A stretch of DNA of 64,000 nucleotides, from positions 1-64,000 of the IMG/VR virus record IMGVR_UViG_3300041585_000108; one strand, given 5' to 3'. Within the stretch, counting starts at the first letter, position 1. The number at the start of each line of letters is the position of its first letter. The position numbers and the translations under genes were made by a program. This DNA is from a virus. The notes under the pieces were generated by a model. It was not told the origin of the DNA and did not search any database. It saw only the letters and a list, made by a program, of their open reading frames with translations. Positions 1-6,601 of the stretch are shown piece by piece.

Positions 1-202
1 TTGGCATTGGTTTCTTTTCAAATAATGCTAAACCCTTTAAGCGAAGATCGAGCATCCACTGTGGCTCAGATTTCTTTTGTGAAATATCGCGAACTACTTC
101 TTCGTTAATTCCACGCTTGGCATTTTTGCCAGCATCACTTTTATCTGACCAACCGTACTCGTAGTTTCCGAGGCCTTCTAGTTCTGGATGTGCAGTACTC
201 AC
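1..202 (-). CDS. sufB: Fe-S cluster assembly protein SufB, N-terminal fragment (runs off left edge)
   Basis: Only the first 67 residues are in the window. They contain stretches typical of actinobacterial SufB: PELEGLGNYEYGW near the start, then EEVVRDISQKKSEPQWMLDL and KGLALFEKKPMP. In the family SufB is part of the SufBCD scaffold that builds Fe-S clusters. The start is GTG at 202, with AAGGGG five bases upstream, and it overlaps the stop of the preceding small ORF (GTGA), so it is translationally coupled. Codon use is visibly richer in G and C than in most genes here, suggesting transfer from a host chromosome. Whether the rest is intact lies outside the window. Confidence 0.85.
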   Translation of the reverse strand, partial: MSTAHPELEGLGNYEYGWSDKSDAGKNAKRGINEEVVRDISQKKSEPQWMLDLRLKGLALFEKKPMP

Positions 203-327
203 TTTTGCCCCTTAGAATAGGTAAGATCTTGCCGATTTAAGAAATTATGGCACAAAAATACCATAGATCTATTAATTTCGGCAAGATCGTTTCGAAAATC
301 TAACACTCCTTGTGTTAAGTTTTTCAT
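199..327 (-). CDS. small hypothetical protein upstream of sufB
   Basis: 42-residue ORF starting MKNLTQGVLDFRNDL, with GGTGGGAGA just before its ATG, and ending in a TGA that overlaps the sufB GTG. No family recognised. An 11-bp inverted repeat (225-235 and 278-288) lies inside it, so part of the stretch may act as a regulatory site or RNA hairpin. The overlap with sufB suggests one transcript and coupled translation. Confidence 0.5.
   Translation of the reverse strand: MKNLTQGVLDFRNDLAEINRSMVFLCHNFLNRQDLTYSKGQK
225..288. repeat. 11-bp perfect inverted repeat upstream of sufB
   Basis: GATCTTGCCGA at 225-235 is repeated in inverted orientation as TCGGCAAGATC at 278-288, with a nested TATGG/CCATA pair between. 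Arm centres are about 53 bp apart, roughly five helical turns. It could be a looped operator or a large RNA hairpin controlling sufB. It lies within a small ORF, so coincidence cannot be excluded. Confidence 0.55.
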
Positions 328-340
328 TCTCCCACCTCTC

Positions 341-418
341 TTAGTGCACTAAAAATCTTTTTGTATCCAGAATTATGCTCTTTTTGTATCCGAAATTATG
401 CTCTGCCAAGTTATTCAA
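341..418 (-). pseudogene. small ORF apparently frameshifted by a 23-bp tandem duplication
   Basis: A TTG start at 418 follows AAGGGAG and opens a 25-residue frame that ends at 341. The frame contains two tandem 23-bp near copies (357-379 and 380-402). Because 23 is not a multiple of three, the second copy is read in another frame. With one copy removed, the frame would read through to a TGA at 324-326 that overlaps the ATG of the next ORF at 327, the same ATGA coupling used by neighbouring genes. This suggests a small gene disrupted by a recent duplication. Confidence 0.35.
357..402. repeat. 23-bp tandem direct repeat (two copies, two differences)
   Basis: CTTTTTGTATCC followed by two variable bases and AAATTATGCT-like sequence occurs twice, at 357-379 and 380-402. 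The copies differ at two adjacent positions. On the minus strand each copy can encode EHN-F/S-GYKK in one frame. Confidence 0.9.
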
Positions 419-471
419 AGCTATCTCCCTTAACTTGGAATAATGATACTGTTAATACAAGTTAATAGGCT

Positions 472-630
472 CTACGCTACCTCACAACCAACTCCTACAC
501 TACCTTGTAGCCACCTTACGGTGTCAAGATCGTATTCATTTATTATGTCTTGTGCTATCTGTTCACGAACTGCTTGTGCCATCATATCAAACTCAGCCTC
601 TGTTGTCAATGGGGAACCATCAACTCGCAT
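472..630 (-). CDS. hypothetical small acidic protein
   Basis: 52 residues from ATG 630, which has GGGAG about eleven bases upstream. An in-frame ATG at 702 lacks a Shine-Dalgarno sequence and would overlap the DUF2061-like gene by 40 bp, so 630 is preferred. The product has an acidic amphipathic middle (EAEFDMMAQAVREQIAQD). No family recognised. It lies between the DUF2061-like gene and the small ORFs leading to sufB. Confidence 0.5.
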   Translation of the reverse strand: MRVDGSPLTTEAEFDMMAQAVREQIAQDIINEYDLDTVRWLQGSVGVGCEVA

Positions 631-661
631 GGTATTTAAAACTCCCGACTTTAGAGTTTTA

Positions 662-865
662 TTATACTTGACCCCATTTGACCTTATTCCAACCGCGTTC
701 ATGAAAATAATAAAAAACTGTCTTGGTTAAAACCTCAAAGCCAGCAATAGAAGCGGCTGTTATTGCCTTATGGGTAATAAAATAGGACAAAAGAAAAGTA
801 TCAGCCGTGCCAATTATTCGCCACGAGATTGCCTTAACAAAAGAGCGTTTCTTTGTTACCTTCAA
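662..865 (-). CDS. DUF2061-like small membrane protein
   Basis: 67 residues. The KRSFVKAISWRIIGTADTFL motif and two hydrophobic segments match the DUF2061 family of small predicted membrane proteins. TTG start at 865 with GGAG upstream. It lies directly downstream of the APS-kinase/nucleotidyltransferase fusion; I recall DUF2061 proteins being found beside or fused to APS kinases in bacteria, which supports a functional link. Its biochemical role is unknown. Confidence 0.75.
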   Translation of the reverse strand: MKVTKKRSFVKAISWRIIGTADTFLLSYFITHKAITAASIAGFEVLTKTVFYYFHERGWNKVKWGQV

Positions 866-898
866 TGTCCTGCTCCAAAGGCAAGAAAATTAAGAATT

Positions 899-1654
899 TT
901 AGATACCCATTTCTTTTCTTTTTTGAGTAGCCGAGATTGCTTCAATTTCATCACCGAGTTTAACCTGTTCAATTTTATACCCCACATCTCGCCCATAGAC
1001 GATATTAGTAATATTTGGAAATTTAACAACCATAGAATTAGACATCTTAGGGTCTTTTTCAATATAGGTCTTAACTTCAATGAAAGTTAATGGGTCTTTC
1101 TCGCTTGTTTTATAAGTATTTCGAACACCCAGAACTACCTGTTTTGTGCGCTTACCAGCCTCATCAAATAGGGCATGGTGTCCATCATGCCACGGTTGAT
1201 AGCGACCAAGCATAAGAGTAGTTGGCTCACGCCAATCATGTAAGTTAAACAGCTCAATAACCTGTTTTACCTCTTCTTCAATGGTTTGACCCAGCTTTAT
1301 TTCAAGGTCAAATTTCTCTGGATTTACCCATAAAGCATTAGTATCTGCAAAGCGACTCTCATGAATTCTGTTCACCCATATTAAAATATCAGGCGTACCA
1401 AATGCCAATCTTGTTTCATTGGTTGGGCATATAAAGTCTACGATAACAATTTGATTTTGGATAGAGAGCATTTTTGCCATTTCACCAAGTCTGCGAGCGT
1501 GTTCAATCCTATCTTCAATATTAAAACCAAGGTCAGAGTTTATGGTTGCCCTCACATAATCTGCATTTATATGTGTGGCATTTATGCGATCAGCCAGTTC
1601 AATCGCCAAAGATGTCTTGCCAGAACCCGCTAAACCTATAATTTGAATTATCAT
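899..1654 (-). CDS. APS kinase (CysC-like) domain fused to an HxGH nucleotidyltransferase domain
   Basis: 251 residues. Residues 1-140 look like adenylylsulfate kinase: P-loop GLAGSGKTS at 7-15, NADYVR at 30-35, and GFNIEDRIEHARRLGEMA at 43-60, which corresponds to the APS-kinase GFSxEDR helix. APS kinase makes PAPS from APS and ATP. Residues 145-251 form a small nucleotidyltransferase: GRYQPWHDGHHAL carries the HxGH motif (H156, H159), and ISATQKR near 240 resembles the ISATxxR element of adenylyl/cytidylyltransferases. The order kinase then transferase echoes animal PAPS synthetase, but the second domain is far shorter than ATP sulfurylase and may have another substrate. ATG 1654 overlaps the upstream stop (ATGA). 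Confidence 0.8.
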   Translation of the reverse strand: MIIQIIGLAGSGKTSLAIELADRINATHINADYVRATINSDLGFNIEDRIEHARRLGEMAKMLSIQNQIVIVDFICPTNETRLAFGTPDILIWVNRIHESRFADTNALWVNPEKFDLEIKLGQTIEEEVKQVIELFNLHDWREPTTLMLGRYQPWHDGHHALFDEAGKRTKQVVLGVRNTYKTSEKDPLTFIEVKTYIEKDPKMSNSMVVKFPNITNIVYGRDVGYKIEQVKLGDEIEAISATQKRKEMGI

Positions 1655-1776
1655 AAGATGATTGCCTGATAGATTGTATTAAGTTCTTCAACCGCTGCTG
1701 CGAACTCAAGTCCATGATGGTTTGTCCACTCCCCTGTATTAAAACTAGATTGATTAGTATGCCTATCTTTAATCAT
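1651..1776 (-). CDS. hypothetical 41-residue protein
   Basis: Starts MIKDRHTNQSSF at ATG 1776, with AAAAGGG about ten bases upstream. A longer frame from 1845 would overlap the Fe-S carrier gene by 53 bp and is less likely. The stop overlaps the next ATG (ATGA), linking it to the APS-kinase fusion. No family recognised. Confidence 0.5.
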   Translation of the reverse strand: MIKDRHTNQSSFNTGEWTNHHGLEFAAAVEELNTIYQAIIL

Positions 1777-1792
1777 TTTAATCAACCCTTTT

Positions 1793-2125
1793 TTATCCAA
1801 AAGAATCACCACAAGCACAAGACCCACCAGCGTTTGGATTATCAATAGTAAATCCTATTTTCTCAATAGTCTCTACATAGTCCATAGTAGATCCCTCTAA
1901 ATAAGGCATAGACATTTTATCTATTCTGATATCAAACCCAGTAGTATAGGGCATAACTATATCTCCTTCTTTAATCTCGTAATCAAAGTAGGTCTGATAT
2001 CTTAGTCCAGAGCACCCACCTGGCTGTACAGACAATCGCAAAAATTGTTTTTTGTCTGGTGTTGTAATTTGTGATTCTTTAATTAGTTCTGCAACTTTCA
2101 TTTCAGCAGCGGTAGTTAAAATCAT
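1793..2125 (-). CDS. A-type iron-sulfur carrier/insertion protein (HesB/IscA/ErpA family)
   Basis: 110 residues, the usual length of the family. All three cluster-binding cysteines are present: C38 in QPGGCSGLRYQ, and C103 and C105 in GGSCACGDSFG. A-type carriers pass Fe-S clusters from a scaffold such as SufB to target proteins. Its start overlaps the last of the cysteine-rich microproteins (ATGA). Together with sufB at the left edge it forms a partial Fe-S assembly set in one rightmost-to-leftmost operon; candidate clients in this window are the Cas4-like nuclease and WhiB. I cannot tell from sequence whether ErpA, IscA or SufA is the best name. Confidence 0.9.
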   Translation of the reverse strand: MILTTAAEMKVAELIKESQITTPDKKQFLRLSVQPGGCSGLRYQTYFDYEIKEGDIVMPYTTGFDIRIDKMSMPYLEGSTMDYVETIEKIGFTIDNPNAGGSCACGDSFG

Positions 2126-2214
2126 TTGTTCTCCATATCATCATCCATTGCACCACAACTAACACAAGTTACTTGTCCATCTAAGTCTATTTCATACTCG
2201 CAGGCATGTGTCAT
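2122..2214 (-). CDS. cysteine-containing microprotein (30 aa)
   Basis: 30 residues beginning MTHACEYEIDLDGQVTCVSC, with a CxxC pair and one further Cys. Start and stop overlap the flanking genes by four bases each (ATGA), so it is probably translated by coupling. Possibly a single zinc knuckle; function unknown. Confidence 0.55.
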   Translation of the reverse strand: MTHACEYEIDLDGQVTCVSCGAMDDDMENK

Positions 2215-2315
2215 GCTTCACACATTAGACATATTAAGTTTCCTGATGGATGAGTTAGTCCTGTTATAAACCACTTCAAACATCTTATGCATTGTATTTT
2301 AGTTAAAGGATCCAT
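2211..2315 (-). CDS. zinc-ribbon-like microprotein (34 aa)
   Basis: 34 residues, MDPLTKIQCIRCLKWF, ending NLICLMCEA. Two CxxC pairs 18-19 residues apart suit one zinc ribbon. GGAGAG lies six bases upstream of the ATG. It overlaps both neighbours. The compact CxxC-CxxC pattern and good ribosome site argue for a real gene. Confidence 0.65.
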   Translation of the reverse strand: MDPLTKIQCIRCLKWFITGLTHPSGNLICLMCEA

Positions 2316-2466
2316 CTTCTCTCCTTATCACCCTTTTAGTTTCGTTAAAACATATGTCACATATGCCTTTATATAAGTAGTCCCCCTGAATTTGTTTTTC
2401 TATATTTATTAGTTTTCCAGGAACATTTCCTTTGCAGGAATAGCAGTATGCATTAAACTCAATCAA
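2299..2466 (-). CDS. zinc-ribbon-like small protein (55 aa, TTG start)
   Basis: 55 residues with CYSC near the N-terminus (C8, C11) and CDIC at C36/C39, then a basic segment NETKRVIRRE. This is a typical two-CxxC zinc ribbon. Start TTG at 2466 overlaps the preceding stop; AGGGA lies about eleven bases upstream. Overlaps the next gene by 17 bp. Confidence 0.65.
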   Translation of the reverse strand: MIEFNAYCYSCKGNVPGKLINIEKQIQGDYLYKGICDICFNETKRVIRREDGSFN

Positions 2467-2563
2467 GGGTATCTATATCCCTGTAGGGGCATACAGCATG
2501 CGCTAACTGGCAGCCAGTATTGTGTTCTGGACTACATACCTTACATGTCTTAGGAGTGTCCAT
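2459..2563 (-). CDS. cysteine-rich microprotein (34 aa)
   Basis: 34 residues, MDTPKTCKVCSPEHNTGCQL then HAVCPYRD. CxxC plus two further Cys and two His could bind one metal. GAGGAG lies ten bases upstream of ATG 2563, within the end of the previous gene. Confidence 0.55.
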   Translation of the reverse strand: MDTPKTCKVCSPEHNTGCQLAHAVCPYRDIDTLD

Positions 2564-2639
2564 AGTGGGCTAACTCCTCAAGGCATGTCTCACACAAACA
2601 ATCAAGTGTGTCTATTATAACGCTAGTCATCTCTGTCAT
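2550..2639 (-). CDS. cysteine-containing microprotein (29 aa)
   Basis: 29 residues, MTEMTSVIIDTLDCLCETCL then EELAHYGHS, with three Cys and two His. It overlaps the membrane microprotein before it (ATGA) and the next gene by 14 bp. Function unknown. Confidence 0.5.
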   Translation of the reverse strand: MTEMTSVIIDTLDCLCETCLEELAHYGHS

Positions 2640-2734
2640 TTGTGCTTCTTTCTCTCAAGGTGATGCAATATATTTAGGTAGGTGTTAATGGCTATTAACG
2701 ATAGTATGCCTAATTGAATTAGATGCGATGTCAT
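2636..2734 (-). CDS. single-pass membrane microprotein (32 aa)
   Basis: 32 residues: a hydrophobic run LIQLGILSLIAINTYLNIL followed by the basic tail ERKKHK, as in a small membrane-anchored peptide. The ATG overlaps the upstream stop (ATGA), and its own stop overlaps the next start. Function unknown. Confidence 0.5.
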   Translation of the reverse strand: MTSHLIQLGILSLIAINTYLNILHHLERKKHK

Positions 2735-3117
2735 TCAAAGTCTACCTGTGTCTCAAAAATATTTTTTTCTTTAATTCTCCAAGCATCCCCAGTTAATGGA
2801 TCTTCATGCCAATGATATTGCCAATAAGCATTACCTTTTGAGTCATAATCATCCCACTCAGCCTCTGCCATATCTTCTTTTAAATCTTTTAGCCATCCAT
2901 CCATGTCTATTTGATACAATGTTGACCAACAAGATGAAATTAAATCAGATATCTTCCAGGCTTTGGAATAAAAACGGTATTTAAATCCATAGTCCTGATC
3001 TTCATCTAAATAAACAGCCTTTAATAAACAAGTGCTACCAATAGAACTAATGTAGTTAGATACCCATCGCAGTGGCAGGATCTTAGTCCTGTGTACTATC
3101 ATTGAGTGCTTCAACAT
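2731..3117 (-). CDS. hypothetical acidic, aromatic-rich protein
   Basis: 128 residues, not recognised. The C-terminal half is acidic and rich in Trp and Tyr (AEWDDYDSKGNAYWQYHWHE). GGGGGA lies four to five bases before ATG 3117. It is the first gene downstream of the promoter at 3212-3240 and heads the chain of overlapping small genes that ends at sufB. Confidence 0.65.
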   Translation of the reverse strand: MLKHSMIVHRTKILPLRWVSNYISSIGSTCLLKAVYLDEDQDYGFKYRFYSKAWKISDLISSCWSTLYQIDMDGWLKDLKEDMAEAEWDDYDSKGNAYWQYHWHEDPLTGDAWRIKEKNIFETQVDFE

Positions 3118-3211
3118 CTTTCCCCCATTCTAGTCTGCCGTCTTTATAAGCAGGCTAATATGCTAATGACCGCCAGTTTATTTTTATTATTTTAGGCTGT
3201 TTTATATTTTT

Positions 3212-3240
3212 AGTATACTATATTCTACAAATGAAGTCAA
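3212..3240 (-). promoter_or_regulatory. sigma-70-type promoter for the 3117-to-1 operon
   Basis: On the minus strand TTGACT (3240-3235), 17 bp, TATACT (3217-3212). One base from consensus in each box. Transcription would start near 3205, leaving a leader of about 90 bases before ATG 3117. Confidence 0.75.
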
Positions 3241-3254
3241 TAGATTATGTTAAT

Positions 3255-3926
3255 CTAATCGTAATTTTTTCTTTTCCATGATGTTTTTTTATACCAATCT
3301 TTTGCCTTTGATCTTCTATATTTTTTTGAGCTTTCAAACAATCCTATTTCTATTTCTGTTTTCCATGAGTCATTGCCAAATGGAATTATTTGAGCTACTG
3401 GGGTTCCAGCTTTTATTACTCCCTCAAATCCTTGTTTTACATAAAATGGTATTGCTCCATGAGGAATTAAAGTAAACTCTCCATCTATTACTCCACTTAA
3501 TGTTGTAAATGGAAGATCATGTCTGTTTAATGGATGAGTAAATAGAATGCTTGCCCCCGTGGGTATGGTTAAAGCAGTGCATAAATCCCAAGCAAATTCT
3601 GTGCTATAGTGATTAAATGGAATAATTGAAATGCTTTCTGCATCTCTAGTAGAACCATTGTATATACTTCCGTCCAATAATTTAATTTCTGGGTTTTTAT
3701 TACTACAAATAACTTCTATGTCATAGGGAAGGCTTACGATATACCCAGTTAAAAATGCATCTAAAAAGGGCATACATTTTTTTAAACTATTAATTTTTTC
3801 AGATTTGTACCACTCTGGTATAAAATTTTTAGATGGGAGTATAGAATCTTTTTGTAAAGATTCATACTTTATTATGTATTTTGACAATTTAAGTCTAATT
3901 TGAAGATAACGATATACTGCTTTCAA
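3255..3926 (-). CDS. conserved phage protein of unknown function (beta-rich)
   Basis: 223 residues. Segments such as ASILFTHPLNRHDLPFTT, GAIPFYVKQGFEG and AGTPVAQIIPF resemble a conserved phage/bacterial family of unknown function that I cannot name with certainty. The gene at 27444-28148 shows the same pattern in its second half (PAGTNIACILPI), so the two look like distant paralogues. Start TTG at 3926 lies inside the end of the peroxidase gene, with GAGG three bases away; this close spacing makes the start uncertain. Confidence 0.65.
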   Translation of the reverse strand: MKAVYRYLQIRLKLSKYIIKYESLQKDSILPSKNFIPEWYKSEKINSLKKCMPFLDAFLTGYIVSLPYDIEVICSNKNPEIKLLDGSIYNGSTRDAESISIIPFNHYSTEFAWDLCTALTIPTGASILFTHPLNRHDLPFTTLSGVIDGEFTLIPHGAIPFYVKQGFEGVIKAGTPVAQIIPFGNDSWKTEIEIGLFESSKKYRRSKAKDWYKKTSWKRKNYD

Positions 3927-4356
3927 CTTCCTCTATTGTGGTATGAGGAGGCATAAATTTAATAGTGTCATTAGCCACTATAAATTTACTAAAATTCCAA
4001 GGGATACTTTCTAGATTAGATTTTAAAGCTAAATGTTTAAATAACGGATGAGAATCTTCGCCATTAACATCAATTTTTTTTGACATTAAAAAGCTAACAC
4101 TATAATTTTTTTGACAAAAATCTTTAATTTCTTCATCTGTTCCAGGCTCTTGTGAGTTAAATTGATTGCAGGGAAACCCCACTATGACCAATCCCTGATC
4201 TAAATATTTTTTATGCAGCGACTGCAAGCCTTCGTACTGTTCTGTAAAACCACAATTACTAGCAACATTTACTAGCAACAAAATATTATCTTTAAATTTA
4301 GATAAATTAACAATATTGTTATTGTTGTCTGTAAAACTATAATCATAAATTGACAT
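3895..4356 (-). CDS. glutathione peroxidase family protein
   Basis: 153 residues, full length for a bacterial GPx. Family motifs are clear: LLLVNVASNCGFTEQYEGL with peroxidatic C35, GFPCNQFNSQEPG (C63, Gln69), and WNFSKFIV with W120 and N121 completing the Cys-Gln-Trp-Asn tetrad. The family reduces hydroperoxides, usually with thioredoxin in bacteria; the phage also encodes a thioredoxin. Start ATG 4356 with AAGGATT upstream and a consensus promoter at 4398-4426. Uncommon in phages. Confidence 0.92.
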   Translation of the reverse strand: MSIYDYSFTDNNNNIVNLSKFKDNILLLVNVASNCGFTEQYEGLQSLHKKYLDQGLVIVGFPCNQFNSQEPGTDEEIKDFCQKNYSVSFLMSKKIDVNGEDSHPLFKHLALKSNLESIPWNFSKFIVANDTIKFMPPHTTIEEVESSISLSSN

Positions 4357-4397
4357 AATAATCCTTTTCTATAAATACTAAAATGCTTTATGTAATA

Positions 4398-4426
4398 ATT
4401 ATACTATTATAAACAAAATTTGTCAA
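4398..4426 (-). promoter_or_regulatory. consensus promoter for the peroxidase gene
   Basis: TTGACA (4426-4421), 17 bp, TATAAT (4403-4398) on the minus strand: a perfect match to the sigma-70 consensus. Start near 4391 gives a leader of about 35 bases containing AAGGATT. Confidence 0.85.
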
Positions 4427-4649
4427 TGGGGGTATACCTGTGTTGGTCCATTAATATTTCGTAATATAACATCTCTGGAATATCATGGCCAGCGCTTAAA
4501 TGTTCTTTTATGTGGATAAAAAGATGCTCATCATCTTTAATCACTTCAGAATCAGCATTTTTTGATAGCCAGCAGGCTGCACAGCATATGTACCCTAATA
4601 CGTGAGGATATATATATATATCACTTTCAAAAAACCTACTATAAGACAT
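4407..4649 (-). CDS. putative zinc-binding protein (CCxxC...H...H)
   Basis: 80 residues with ICCAACWLS near residue 22 and HIKEHLSAGHDIPE further on; the pattern resembles a treble-clef or zinc-finger Cys/His set. The start lies three bases after the stop of the preceding small gene. Its end overlaps the peroxidase promoter. Specific function unknown. Confidence 0.6.
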   Translation of the reverse strand: MSYSRFFESDIYIYPHVLGYICCAACWLSKNADSEVIKDDEHLFIHIKEHLSAGHDIPEMLYYEILMDQHRYTPIDKFCL

Positions 4650-4652
4650 TTA

Positions 4653-4784
4653 TTATCCCATGTGTTTAAAATGAAAATGATCTTCGCATACATTTATAAT
4701 TTCACCAGTTTTTAATTCTGGCTCACTGTATTTGCTATCTTCCAAGCAATAAAAACATGGGGGGGTATTTGTGTCCATAACCAT
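4653..4784 (-). CDS. small zinc-ribbon-like protein
   Basis: 43 residues from ATG 4784 (an ATG at 4778 is an alternative): PPCFYCLED then INVCEDHFHFKH, giving CxxC and CxxH. It lies between the oxygenase gene at 4796 and the CCxxC gene at 4649. Function unknown. Confidence 0.6.
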   Translation of the reverse strand: MVMDTNTPPCFYCLEDSKYSEPELKTGEIINVCEDHFHFKHMG

Positions 4785-4795
4785 ATTATATCAGA

Positions 4796-5371
4796 TTATT
4801 CTTTATCATAAAAAGAAACTGGATGCTCATAAATATATGTTTGAGTCATATATCTATTTCCATTTAATATTTCTAAGACTTCGTGCTGTTTATCACTTGG
4901 AAAAATTACCATTGACCCAGCTTTTGGCTTTATGCATAGATCATCATGGATAAAATCAATCTCTCCCCCAACATAGTCATCATTTATATATAAAATTGCA
5001 GTTAAAGATGGCTTAACATTATTTCCATCTTTTTTTACATAGCTATATGCATCACTGTGAGCAGACATTTTAGATCCAGCATTGTATTCTCTAACTAAAA
5101 GCCAGTCGTGACCAACGTTATCATCGTTAAAGCTTAAACCATTACATAAAGAATATTCTGCTACGCAATCAAAAAATGTTTTAATAATTTTTGAATGTAG
5201 TTCCTCTCCTTTATGCAATATTGCAGCACGACCGATTATTGTTTCTCCGCCACCTTTATTTGTATAATATTCCCACCTGTTTTTTTGAATAGAATCAATA
5301 AACTCATTTGAATTTTCTAAAACATTGTGCCATTGCCATATTCCATTTTTTTTATTAACCACTTTATTCAT
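4796..5371 (-). CDS. 2-oxoglutarate/Fe(II)-dependent oxygenase (P4H-like)
   Basis: 191 residues. The jelly-roll signature is present: HSD in KMSAHSDAYSY, then LYINDDYVGGEIDFI, KPKAGSMVIFPS, QHEV as the distal His and GNRYMTQ with the 2OG-binding Arg. The family hydroxylates proteins, nucleic acids or small molecules using Fe(II), O2 and 2-oxoglutarate; the substrate here is unknown. It overlaps the upstream DUF1660-like ORF by eight bases. One of four such polypeptides in the window. Confidence 0.88.
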   Translation of the reverse strand: MNKVVNKKNGIWQWHNVLENSNEFIDSIQKNRWEYYTNKGGGETIIGRAAILHKGEELHSKIIKTFFDCVAEYSLCNGLSFNDDNVGHDWLLVREYNAGSKMSAHSDAYSYVKKDGNNVKPSLTAILYINDDYVGGEIDFIHDDLCIKPKAGSMVIFPSDKQHEVLEILNGNRYMTQTYIYEHPVSFYDKE

Positions 5372-5492
5372 TATTTACCTCTACTGTAGTTGAACATCTT
5401 TCACAATAATTGTATTTTTTCCCAGTAAAAGGGCATGATCCAGCTTCTTTAAGAGCATGACCTTTTATCTTACAAAAAATAAACTTAATCAA
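5364..5492 (-). CDS. DUF1660-like small zinc-binding phage protein
   Basis: 42 residues, TTG start at 5492 overlapping the kinase stop. FCKIKGHALKEAGSCPFTGK followed by YCERC is the pattern I associate with DUF1660 prophage proteins (CKxxGH...CPF...CERC). Likely one zinc site. Function unknown. Confidence 0.7.
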   Translation of the reverse strand: MIKFIFCKIKGHALKEAGSCPFTGKKYNYCERCSTTVEVNNE

Positions 5493-6031
5493 TTATTTTC
5501 CTTTATTATTTCATTAATTATACTATTTAATTCTAGCACACCATGATTATTAATCAAGGTATTGTCAAATTTATAGTTATCTAGATCTGTTTCGGATGGA
5601 TGACCAGTAACTGGACCAACATCCTTTCGAATAATTCTCCAAATTTTTCCACCTTTGGACCTTATTGCATCTGCTTCATTTTTAAATCTAACATCACTGA
5701 TTACAACTTTTTCATTTTTGATATTATTTAACACAATATCAACCCAAAAATTTTCTCCAAACAGATCTCTTCCAACTTCTGTGCCAAAAACTTGAAGAAG
5801 CCTACGAATTTCTGGAACAGACTCTTTAGCTTTGTCTAAACCGTATACGTCTACAATATTTTTATATCTAAGGCTACTAATTTCATCTACCTTTACTATG
5901 GGGTTTAGCCTATACATTGCTTCTTTCATTGGAGCCGCAAAGGACATTTTAATAAACTCATTATGCTTTATTAAATAATCTGCAACAGTATCTTTGCCAG
6001 ATCTAGCATATCCACTTAAGCCAATAATCAT
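5489..6031 (-). CDS. deoxynucleoside monophosphate kinase-like P-loop kinase
   Basis: 180 residues from ATG 6031, which overlaps the upstream stop (ATGA); an upstream ATG at 6049 is less likely. P-loop GLSGYARSGKDTVADYL at the N-terminus, then LLQVFGTEVGRDLFGENFWV and VISDVRFKNEADAI, the pattern of phage dNMP kinases of the T4 gp1 type. It would phosphorylate dNMPs to support phage DNA synthesis. The substrate range cannot be read from sequence. Confidence 0.85.
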   Translation of the reverse strand: MIIGLSGYARSGKDTVADYLIKHNEFIKMSFAAPMKEAMYRLNPIVKVDEISSLRYKNIVDVYGLDKAKESVPEIRRLLQVFGTEVGRDLFGENFWVDIVLNNIKNEKVVISDVRFKNEADAIRSKGGKIWRIIRKDVGPVTGHPSETDLDNYKFDNTLINNHGVLELNSIINEIIKENN

Positions 6032-6525
6032 CTTTTTACGCCATCCCATGTTCCTATTTTAGTTGTAGGTATTCCATTAGATTCCCATAGATTAATGATG
6101 TCTGGGTTATCGTCTACTGCATGCTTTACATCCCAATACTCATTAATTTTTTCTAAAATTTCTTTTTTTATTTCGTAATCTGATCTAAAGTCATTTTCTT
6201 TTCTCATAAACAATGCGTCGTGAGGCACATTATTATTTTTTAGCCACCTAGATGTAAGTGCCCTATAATTTTCATTTCTTGCAGTCACTATAACAATATC
6301 TGAATCATTACATGCTGACCAAACCATGTCAATAACTTCTTTATGGGGGTCACAATTAATTGATTCTGTGTGAAACATATCATAGTATTTTTTAAATGAC
6401 TCGTGTTCTCTATCTTTATTGGTTATCCAGTGAATTACAGAATCTACATTGACTAAAGTTCCATCTACATCAAATATCCAACAATGCTTTTTTTTAATTT
6501 TTTTCTCTTTTCTTTTTTGTATCAC
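6028..6525 (-). CDS. HAD-family phosphatase, polynucleotide 3'-phosphatase-like
   Basis: 165 residues from GTG 6525, four bases beyond the 3' end of tRNA-Lys; a longer frame from 6552 would run into the tRNA. HAD motif I WIFDVDGTL, motif II VIVTARNE, and the late acidic motif AVDDNPDIINLW match the phosphatase domain of T4 PseT-type enzymes without a kinase domain. It could repair 3' phosphates on RNA or DNA, which would suit its place beside tRNA genes, or be a nucleotidase. Confidence 0.8.
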   Translation of the reverse strand: MIQKRKEKKIKKKHCWIFDVDGTLVNVDSVIHWITNKDREHESFKKYYDMFHTESINCDPHKEVIDMVWSACNDSDIVIVTARNENYRALTSRWLKNNNVPHDALFMRKENDFRSDYEIKKEILEKINEYWDVKHAVDDNPDIINLWESNGIPTTKIGTWDGVKR

Positions 6526-6528
6526 CAG

Positions 6529-6601
6529 TGTCCCCAGATGGGCTTGAACCATCGACCCGCAGATTAAAAGTCTGCTGCTCTACCAACTGAGCTATAAGAA
6601 C
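6529..6601 (-). tRNA. tRNA-Lys (anticodon TTT)
   Basis: 73 nt cloverleaf: acceptor GTTCTTA with TGGGGAC, anticodon stem GCAGA/TCTGC around loop CTTTTAA, T arm GATGG-TTCAAGC-CCATC. No encoded CCA. Reads AAA/AAG, abundant codons in this A+T-rich phage. Confidence 0.93.

Noticed and set aside
862-1080. 72-residue minus-strand frame near the end of the APS-kinase fusion
   Set aside because: Lies in another frame of a well-supported gene and has no motif or ribosome site.
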